Assembly: GCA_003833135.1 (NCBI GenBank)
Contig: QZLH01001038.1
Coordinates: 21,085-46,028 of the forward strand
Source of the DNA: Oehlia diaphana
Lineage: Eukaryota; Glomeromycota; Glomeromycetes; Glomerales; Glomeraceae
Direction of reading: 5' to 3'
DNA length: 24,944 bases
Shown here: positions 18,601 to 24,944 of the stretch, piece after piece
Layout of the letters: every line of letters starts with the position of its first letter
Numbering within the stretch: position 1 is the first letter of the stretch
Notes under the pieces: generated by a model
The model's database searches: none
Told to the model about the DNA's origin: nothing
The model's input: only the letters and a program-made list of their open reading frames with translations
Made by a program: the position numbers and the translations under genes

Positions 18601-19539
18601 ATGCGCAACGTATAATGGTATGTGATGATTTTAAAATTATTTTTCATTGTAACATTCTTAGCTTATTATATACATTTCTTATTATTGTAGGGATATTATG
18701 ATCCAACATATGGACAAGCTTCTCCAGTTACATCAACTGGATATCAAGGTCGGGATAATAAATACACTTCTGACACAGCTAATAATACCAACAGTCAAAC
18801 TAATAATCAACAGTCAACTGGCACACAACAATCAACAAATCAACAAGGAGGACAAAATCCACAACAAGCTTATCCCCTTGGAATGCCGCAATATTATCCA
18901 TATTATTATTTGAACCAATTTCCTTCAGCTGCTTATCAACAATCTGGTTATGGTCAACCATATGTAAATAAATCAATATATCCTATGTATAATCATCCGA
19001 CCAAACCCGGTTCTGTTTCTGGAGCATCTCCATATTATCCAACAACACCCACAACTCCCAATACTCCACACCATTATTCCCATACTTCTAATACAGGTTA
19101 CGAAGAAGTTGCCGCTGCACAGATCCATCATCATCCTGTACCTAATGTTCTTGATTATCAAAAACCTTATAATAGTGGTATACCTCTAAATTTTCTAGGT
19201 AATACTGGTGGTAATAATCCTCAACCTGCTGGTACTGCAAGTTCAAACTCTACAGGAGGCAAGTCTAACAATAATGGAAGTACTGAATTAAATCCACCTA
19301 CACAATATAAGCCATATCAGGATAAAACGTCTGTTAGTGCACAATCTGCAGGCGGTGTTGGACAGACTGGAACGCAGCAACATCAACAACCTAACAACCC
19401 AAATTATTATGGTCAACAACAACAACAGGCTCAGATTTTTAATAATTATCAACAACATCCGCAGACTCATCATCAATATTATCAGCATCATCAGGCTACT
19501 AATCGTAATCAACAACAATTCTGGACTAGCCAGAGTTAG
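15686..19539 (+). CDS. Def1/UBAP2L-like CUE-RGG-glutamine-rich protein, 1022 residues, six exons
   Basis: Exons: 15686-15923, 16326-16472, 16559-16621, 16695-17421, 17573-18617 and 18691-19539. Phases agree at every junction and the sum is 3069 nt. Domains: a CUE/UBA-type ubiquitin-binding helix bundle at about 42-80 (LQEITTEWSEADLLFALQEN then VTINRIMEG); an RGG-like basic segment at about 112-160 (GGYSDRGRARGG); an acidic, Asn/Ser-rich segment with ten Trp at about 175-335 (KDNWGVENDSWAADN and similar) plus a conserved-looking SWAQIVK near 386-392; a Pro/Ser/Glu-rich stretch; then Gln/Asn/Tyr/Pro-rich low complexity from about 570 to the end. Yeast Def1 (CUE plus Gln-rich tail) promotes degradation of stalled RNA polymerase II. 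Animal UBAP2L/Lingerer has UBA plus RGG and acts in RNA granules. The architecture fits either, so I leave the symbol open. Intron 3 (16622-16694) starts GC unless a weaker GT at 16616 is used. Intron 1 is long (402 nt). Confidence 0.85.
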
Positions 19540-20128
19540 GTTTTTCATTTGAAAATGAGGAGTATAAAAGAGGAGAGTGAGAGTTGAGAACAAATATGGT
19601 TGAAGATGTAATAAAGGTTATGTAGTTATCATTTCTTTAGAATATTTTTTTTTTATCCAGTATATTATATATATATATTATGGTAATTGTTTATCTGTGT
19701 TAATTTTGTTAGTGGCTTATTTTTTTTTTTTCTTTGTAAAGATATACTTTTTCAAAAAATACCTTCATTATATATCAAGCAATTTCAAACATAATTATCT
19801 CATCCTATTCATCACAAAAAAACAATTCAAAATTACCAATGCTTTATTTTATATTATCTCTATTTGAGAATTATTAAAAAAATGTCATTATTAATGACTT
19901 GTATAAAGAACTTTTTTTTAAAAAAAATTTATTGAAAAAATCAATTTTAAGTGTTACATTTTTGAATGAAATTATTGTAATTATTGTATATTTTTAAGTC
20001 ATAATATATATTACCTTGATAAATTTAAACAAATTAATGTTTACGAAAATAATAAATGTATATAAACCAATTTTTTTTTTTATTAAATCATGCAATAAGT
20101 ATGCTTTTTTTCAAGTAAAAATTTTTTT
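19540..20128. other. Convergent 3' intergenic region
   Basis: Lies between the stop codons of the Def1-like gene (+) and eS1 (-). It is AT-rich with long T- and A-runs and no open frame of note. GTAATAAAGG near 19,606-19,615 is a candidate polyadenylation signal for the plus-strand gene. Confidence 0.45.
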
Positions 20129-21564
20129 TTACACAGATTCTTGAATTTCTGGTTCTTTGAAATCTCCACTACCTCCCATTTTGGAACCTGTATCAATATT
20201 ATCACCATGTAATTCCATTAATTTTTGTACATCAAATTTAGGACTTTTAAGAATTTTAACTTTACGAATGTATACCTAAAGTTGCCATGCATAAATAAAT
20301 ATGTTAAAATTTTTATTTTTAAGAAAATAAAATACCATTTATTTATCAATACATACAAATTGGAGGGGATAAATTCCCTGACACGCCTTTTCAATTTCAC
20401 GACCAATTGATTCAGGTACAAATTTCAGTACTAACTCTTTTAAATCGCAAGTAGCCGCCTGTTGAGTCATAATATCAAACATTTTTTTTCGAATTTGCCG
20501 AATTTGAGATGATTGAGCATAAGTGGTTTTTCGAACTTGATTGGGTCGTCTTTTTGTAAAAGCAATTGCGAAAAGACGCAACAAGTAACCATCTGTTGTC
20601 TTTACGTCAACATGAGCTTCGATGAGAGACTAATACAATGGGTCGCAATAAAGTTAGGTATTAATTTATTTTAAAGTTATCCTCATATTTAAATAAATAT
20701 TAAGAACACCTAAACTTACCTGCCATTTCTTGACCAGAGATCGAAGTTTATCGGAGGTAAAATCCATACCATGAAAATTGGTTAACAGGTTTTTACCTTG
20801 TACCTCATCAACTCTAAGTTTTATCTTACGAAAAGCTTGTTCTTCATCTTTATTCAAATCTGCTAAAGAGACTTCGAACACACGACCCTTTAAGGCGTCG
20901 TTGGCGTTTTCTTTAGTATAATTAGTAATTAGTTCTCATTTCAAGTGATATAAGCAATCTCTCGATTTTTTTTTTTTTTTTTTTTTTTGAGATTACTTAC
21001 TTAAACCTTGCGTACGGTTAACAAGGGTCTTTCCAATATTACGAACTTCAAAAATCGAAGGAGCCTTTACATCATACCAATCTTTTCTAGTAAAAGGATC
21101 AACGCTAATAATTTTGTGAAAATAATTTTTTTGATTTAGTAATATATTAATCTTGAAGGTTTGTAATTTGATAAAATTATGAGAAATTGAATCAACGCAT
21201 AATAATTGAATTTAAACTTAGATATATCAGGGATGATAATTTAAAATAATAATTTCTTTATTAGGTTGATTCTTGGATATAATTTTTCTACAGACTTACA
21301 TTTTCTTTTTTAACCCCTTCTTTCCTTTACTAAGTCGTTTATTCTTTATAATTCAAAGAATGAAATTATCAATAAACTGGATGTACATTCATTAAATAAT
21401 AATTTAAGATGGATGGATTGTCTACCTTGCCAACGGCTACGTAATTTCGCCCAACCAGCAAAAAAAATTTACGTCCAACCCACAAAAAAAAAAAAAATGA
21501 AATTATTTATTTTTTTTTTTTTAAAAAAAAAAAATAAAATAAAAATGTAAAATTACAAACCCAT
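20129..21564 (-). CDS. RPS1: 40S ribosomal protein eS1 (S1/S3a family), 257 residues, seven coding exons
   Basis: Component of the small ribosomal subunit near the mRNA exit site. Coding exons on the minus strand: 21564-21561, 21436-21426, 21343-21300, 21104-21001, 20910-20720, 20629-20357 and 20275-20129. All splice sites are GT-AG, all phases fit, and the total is 774 nt. The spliced start gives [15 protein letters not shown], the family's conserved N-terminus, followed by [58 protein letters not shown], and a C-terminus with [18 protein letters not shown]. The length of 257 is normal. Only four bases (ATG plus G) lie in the first coding exon and eleven in the second; without them no ATG precedes the conserved AVGK. 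Intron 4 (20911-21000) contains a run of 23 T on the plus strand. The gene is divergent from MED20. Confidence 0.95.
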
Positions 21565-21805
21565 GTTGAAAGCTCTACACAAATACGAGTATATAAAAGT
21601 GTTTAAAGAGCTGGAAGAGGAGGAAAATTTTACCCGTTAATCTTAATCTTATATATTAAGACCTTGAACCAAGCACTAAAGTTTGATTGGAGGATCAATG
21701 GTCCCGTGCTATAATATGATATTATTGGATATTATATTGAACAGAAAAATTTTCCGCATGACATGACATTGCTAAGCTCTCGAAACTTCAAAGGAAAAAT
21801 TAACG
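21565..21805. promoter_or_regulatory. Shared divergent promoter of eS1 and MED20
   Basis: The 241-bp interval lies between the two start codons. TATATAAAAG at about 21,590-21,599 is a good TATA box on the plus strand and also reads TATATA on the minus strand, only about 30 bp from the eS1 ATG. TTGATTGG (inverted CCAAT) occurs near 21,683. Which gene uses the TATA element cannot be told from sequence. Confidence 0.5.
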
Positions 21806-22626
21806 ATGGGTGTAACAAGGTATCTGTTTTTATTGTCATTAATATTTAGCTGATAACTAATTTTGTTTTATAATAGTGTATTATTATGGAAAGATAGTAA
21901 TGGCCAAGGAATGATGAAATTTCATGAACGAATAACAACTACTTTACTCGGGAGTGCAAAAGACAAATGGGCTATACAAGTTAAATTATATCGAGATATC
22001 AAAAGTACAGGAACTGGTAAATTTATGTATACAACTGAATTCTATAACACCAATAAAATTTATTGCTTGATAGACGACGTAATTGTTGAGGCTGAACGTG
22101 AAATGGAAAACATTCTTGAAAAATTAAAAAATTTATGGCTTCTTAGACAAACCATAGTTTATGATGTTTGTTAAAAATTTTTTTTTTCTTCCTTTTTTTT
22201 TTTTTATGCTTAAATTATTTTCTTTGACAGGCAATACTAATTTTAAATTTAATTCAGGGCAATACATATATTATTGGCGATTTCTTAATTCGTGTTGCAT
22301 ATCCTAAAACTACTAATTCTAATTACAAAGGAATGCTGGTGGAGGTTGGATTTAGTTTAATATTTTTAACATATAAATATTCATATCATTAATAAAAATT
22401 ATTTTAATTCAAGGTTGAATATACTTCAACAATTAATCCTCATGTAGCAGCACCTATTTTACATGAATTTATTGAAATGTTAAAACCACCAGAAATTGAA
22501 ATTGTAAAATGGGAACCTAATGATGAACATTCTTTTTCAAAAATTGGATTATCTGAAGATGCTTTTACTAGAGCACATACTGATTATCAATATATGATGT
22601 TATTCAAAATGGAAAATTTATTGTAA
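21806..22626 (+). CDS. MED20: Mediator complex subunit 20 (TRFP/Srb2 family), 200 residues, four exons
   Basis: Head-module subunit of Mediator, bridging regulators to RNA polymerase II in the nucleus. Exons: 21806-21819, 21877-22165, 22258-22344 and 22414-22626. Introns are 57, 92 and 69 nt, all GT-AG, and phases fit; the total is 603 nt, the usual size for Med20. The start MGVTSVLLWKDSNGQG is the characteristic N-terminus. Further family landmarks are LLGSAKDKWAIQVKLYRD, LIDDVIVEAEREMENIL, LWLLRQTIVYDG, YIIGDFLIRVAYPK, KGMLVEVEYTS, and a C-terminal PHVAAPILHEFIEML. The first 14 nt alone form coding exon 1. Intron 2 has two in-frame acceptors 27 nt apart (22230 and 22257). The downstream one gives the standard protein; the upstream one would add nine hydrophobic residues. 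Confidence 0.93.
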
Positions 22627-22814
22627 AATTAAAAATAACCATTTTGAATATCACTTCTTTACTATTATAATTCATACTGTTAAGAAAAAAAAAGAAAAAA
22701 TAAAAAAATCACTAATTATATTTTAAGAATTTTATTACTTATAACCAGTAATAATTATTAATTTAATAGTATTTTTTAATCAAAAATTAGATGGTAGAAT
22801 AGAAAATATTAGTA
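22627..22814. other. 3' flank of MED20
   Basis: Short AT-rich stretch without a gene, ending at the TA that precedes the small element at 22,815. No clear polyadenylation signal beyond AAAATAAAAA runs. Confidence 0.4.
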
Positions 22815-22916
22815 CAGTCAATCTCGTCTACAATTACACTCCTTAGGACCATCTAATGGTGTGATTATAATGAGATGTACCTATTGGTAAGGGTTTAATT
22901 ATATAATCACATACTG
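22815..22916. mobile_element. Small TA-flanked element, about 102 bp, pogo-like
   Basis: It begins CAGTCAATCTCGTCTACAATT and ends AATCACATACTG, with TA on each side (22813-22814 and 22917-22918). Only CAGT/ACTG is shared at the ends, but the left-end block also appears inverted inside (GTGTGATTATAATGAGATGT, near 22,858-22,878). The CAGTC end matches that of the element at 6139-6566. It is probably an internally deleted pogo/Tigger-like MITE, but the short terminal match leaves doubt. Confidence 0.45.
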
Positions 22917-22996
22917 TATATATAAAATTTTAAATAAATGTAATTATATATATAAAAAAAAAATTATTAAAAAAATTTTTTGTAAAAAAGTTTATA

Positions 22997-24174
22997 CACT
23001 ACTTAGACAAAAGTAGACGGAAGCCTATTTTTGTTAATTACTCAAAATTGCACATAATAACAATACTTGAAATTTTAATATGTATTAATATAGGTTTTTA
23101 AGAATATAATACCAAATTTTCATGCTTCTAACTTTTATACACCTGTATTAATTAAAAAAAGAATTTTGATAATTGTTATACTAGTTAAATGAAGTAGTGG
23201 TCTCTTTATTTTTATTAATTTCTCAAAATTGTATATAATAACAGTACTTGAAATTTTAATATATAATAACATAAATTTTGAATGACATAATATCAAAATT
23301 TCATACTTCTAACTTTTATACAGCTGTATTTAAGGTTGCTTGCCGAAACCTAGGAGTTTAGGCAAGATGGCGTTTTGCTGAAAAGCGAAATTCTGCTGAA
23401 ACTATATTAAAAAGTTATATCAAAAAACTGGCAAAACTCTGGAAAAAGGCGAAACTGCTGAAACTTATTATAAATGCTGAAACTGCCGAAACTCTGCCGA
23501 AACTATAATAAATCTATAGTAAAATTTTGATGAAACTAATCGTAGGATTTTGAAGAGGTTTAAACAAGCAACCTTAGGCCTGTATTAATAAAAAAAATTT
23601 TAAAAATTTCTGATAATCGTTAAATTAAAAAAAATGGGAATTTTTAATGATATTGTTAATTGTTATTTTTAGAAATGACAAAAATAAAAAAAATTCATAT
23701 ATTTATTTTCTACAATATATTTTTTTACAATACAAAAAAAAATATATTTATTTTATTATGCATAATTTTGAGAAAATGTGAAAGTACAGCACTATTGTTT
23801 TTAAAATTAATTTTCTTTTAATTTTTTCATAATTTGTATAAAAACAAAAACTAAAAAAAAGAAATTTCGTGTATATACATTAACCAGGACTCTGTACTGC
23901 CATATATTAAAATTTCAGGTATAATTTCTAAAATAAACTGACGGTATTAGACTATTTGCTCACTTTACTTTCTTTTAAATATATAGTTAATTATCAAATA
24001 TTTGTTTTAAATTCTTTCTAATTAAGAAAGTTGTATGAAGGCTAGAAATCTGAAAATTTGATATTATGTTCTTCAAAATCTATGTTATTACTATTAAAAT
24101 TTCAAACATTGTTATTATGTGCAATTTTAAGAAATTAACATAGTAGGCTTCCGCCTACTTTTGTCCAAGTAGTG
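22997..24174. mobile_element. Tc1-like non-autonomous element with long inverted repeats, 1178 bp including a nested insertion
   Basis: The left end reads CACTACTTAGACAAAAGTAG followed by ACGGAAGCCTA. The right end is the reverse complement, with CACTACTTGGACAAAAGTAG followed by GCGGAAGCCTA. TA flanks both sides (22995-22996 and 24175-24176). Similarity between the ends continues for about 150 bp (to about 23,145 and from about 24,016), including AAAATTGCACATAATAACAA. A block of about 115 bp from the left end (23,033-23,147) is repeated directly at 23,213-23,330. There is no transposase frame; the interior is AT-rich. Long inverted repeats with TA target sites fit Tc1-like transposons. Confidence 0.8.
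23331..23578. mobile_element. Nested hAT-like insertion, about 248 bp
   Basis: Ends are TAAGGTTGCTTG (23331-23342) and CAAGCAACCTTA (23565-23576), a perfect 12-bp inverted repeat with weaker continuation (AAACCT). It interrupts the second copy of the Tc1-like subterminal block. The first copy reads CCTGTATTAATT without a break, while here GCTGTATT precedes and CCTGTATT follows the insertion, which fits an 8-bp duplication with one change. The interior is made of GCTGAAACT / GCCGAAACT / GCGAAA motifs, with a higher G+C content than its surroundings. No coding capacity. Confidence 0.7.
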
Positions 24175-24185
24175 TATGTAAAATA

Positions 24186-24514
24186 TACCATATATCACGG
24201 GCTATAGTACCCTCCCTATGCATAGTACCCCTCTTGAAAAATTTCATAGAATTGTATAGTACCTGAAGGGATATTTTACAATTATCTTGTGATCCAGTAA
24301 TCAGATTTGAGTGATCTTTTTTTTGTTTGATAGCTCTCATTGAGCTCTTCAAAATAAAATAAAATAAAAAAAAGATCATTCAAATTGGACTGGTAGATCG
24401 TGAGATATTTGCAAAAAATGGAATTTTTAGGCTTTGTTTAGTACCTGGGAATACAGAGTCAAACCCCCGATTTTTGCAAAATACCCAGGGTACTGTGGCC
24501 CGCTATATACGGTA
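24186..24514. mobile_element. MITE-like element with 28-bp imperfect inverted repeats, 329 bp
   Basis: The left end begins TACCATATATCACGGGCTAT (24186-24213) and pairs with the right end, which in reverse complement begins TACCGTATATAGCGGGCCAC (24487-24514), at about 23 of 28 positions. A second, inner pair occurs near 24,285-24,325 and 24,370-24,405 (AGTGATCTTTTTT against AAAAAGATCATT). GTACCC/GGGTAC motifs recur inside. No convincing target duplication beyond a possible TA was found. The superfamily is unknown. Confidence 0.6.
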
Positions 24515-24944
24515 CTTAAAATCATCTAATTATTGCTAATTTTTTACAAATTTTTTGAAAAAAACTTTAATTTATCCTACCTTTCCCCACCCATGTGATC
24601 TTTAGTTCTTTATAGTTTTTTATTTTGCATGAACCTGTGATGCAAAAACTTAGAAAAAATCACATCTTATATACCCCTTAAAATTAAAATTATACGACAA
24701 ATATAAATTTTGAACTTTATTACCTATTATTATATTAGGATAAACTTATTCATAATATCCTATTACACATCTTATCTGTAATTACCTCAAAAAATTAGGT
24801 CAGATAAAATAATTTATATGTATTTTTACATATGGGCCAATTCTTGGAATTTAATTTTTTTACACAAAAATAATTTATTAAAGCAAATATAAATTATTAT
24901 TTATATAAGAATAATAAATTTATACTAAATAATGCAAAAAAAAC
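24515..24944. other. Gene-free AT-rich end of the window
   Basis: No open frame or repeat structure was recognised. An imperfect inverted pair (TTTTGCATGAACCTGTGATGCAAAA, near 24,632-24,656) could form a short hairpin. Confidence 0.4.

Noticed and set aside
19288..19593. 101-codon minus-strand frame, hydrophobic
   Set aside because: Antisense of the Gln/Asn-rich last exon of the Def1-like gene; poly-Leu/Ile is the expected reverse reading of CAA/AAT repeats.
20966..20988. Run of 23 T as a possible terminator or retroposon tail
   Set aside because: Lies within an eS1 intron with normal splice sites; no target duplication or retroposed sequence next to it.
24155..24379. 74-codon minus-strand frame
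   Set aside because: Crosses the border of two repeat elements and uses their inverted repeats; not a gene.

Overview
The window looks like nuclear DNA of an arbuscular mycorrhizal fungus, probably Rhizophagus or a close relative (Glomeromycotina). This is inference. It rests on very high A+T content, short GT-AG introns (about 57 to 195 nt), conserved eukaryotic genes (ribosomal protein eS1, Mediator Med20, a Def1-like factor), and several lineage-type 'hypothetical' families and APH-like kinases that I associate with these fungi. No tRNA, rRNA or CRISPR was seen.

Layout. Bases 1-15,480 are an accessory, repeat-rich compartment. It holds repeat blocks, a short coiled-coil ORF (535-744), four broken multi-exon hypothetical genes on the minus strand (1095-2775, 3330-3934, 5310-5751, 9639-10041), an intact 258-residue protein with a CCHC-like zinc site (4277-5053), a small Cys/His-rich two-exon gene absent from simple ORF scans (6745-7077), and a divergent, broken aminoglycoside-phosphotransferase-like kinase (7219-8729). 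It also holds a broken coiled-coil gene (10090-11056), a decayed pogo/Tigger transposase (about 12030-13575), and at least five non-autonomous DNA transposons with recognisable inverted repeats and target-site duplications.

Bases 15,686-22,626 are a compact housekeeping block with three intact spliced genes. The first is a 1022-residue CUE/RGG/Trp-repeat/Gln-rich protein resembling Def1 or UBAP2L (+). The second is eS1 of the 40S subunit (-), whose reading frame starts in a 4-nt coding exon followed by an 11-nt microexon. The third is Mediator subunit 20 (+), divergent from eS1 across 241 bp. Bases 22,627-24,944 return to transposon-derived DNA, including a Tc1-like long-TIR element with a second element nested inside it.

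There is no operon logic. The housekeeping genes share only a chromosomal neighbourhood. The main theme is a sharp boundary between an intact gene block and a decaying transposon/gene-family compartment, where nearly every stop whose ancestral codon I can guess fits a C-to-T change on one strand or the other. I found no new multi-gene system. The most specific leads are the eS1 microexon, the in-frame tandem acceptors of MED20, the Trp-repeat segment of the Def1-like protein, and the set of non-autonomous elements carrying repeated subterminal motifs.
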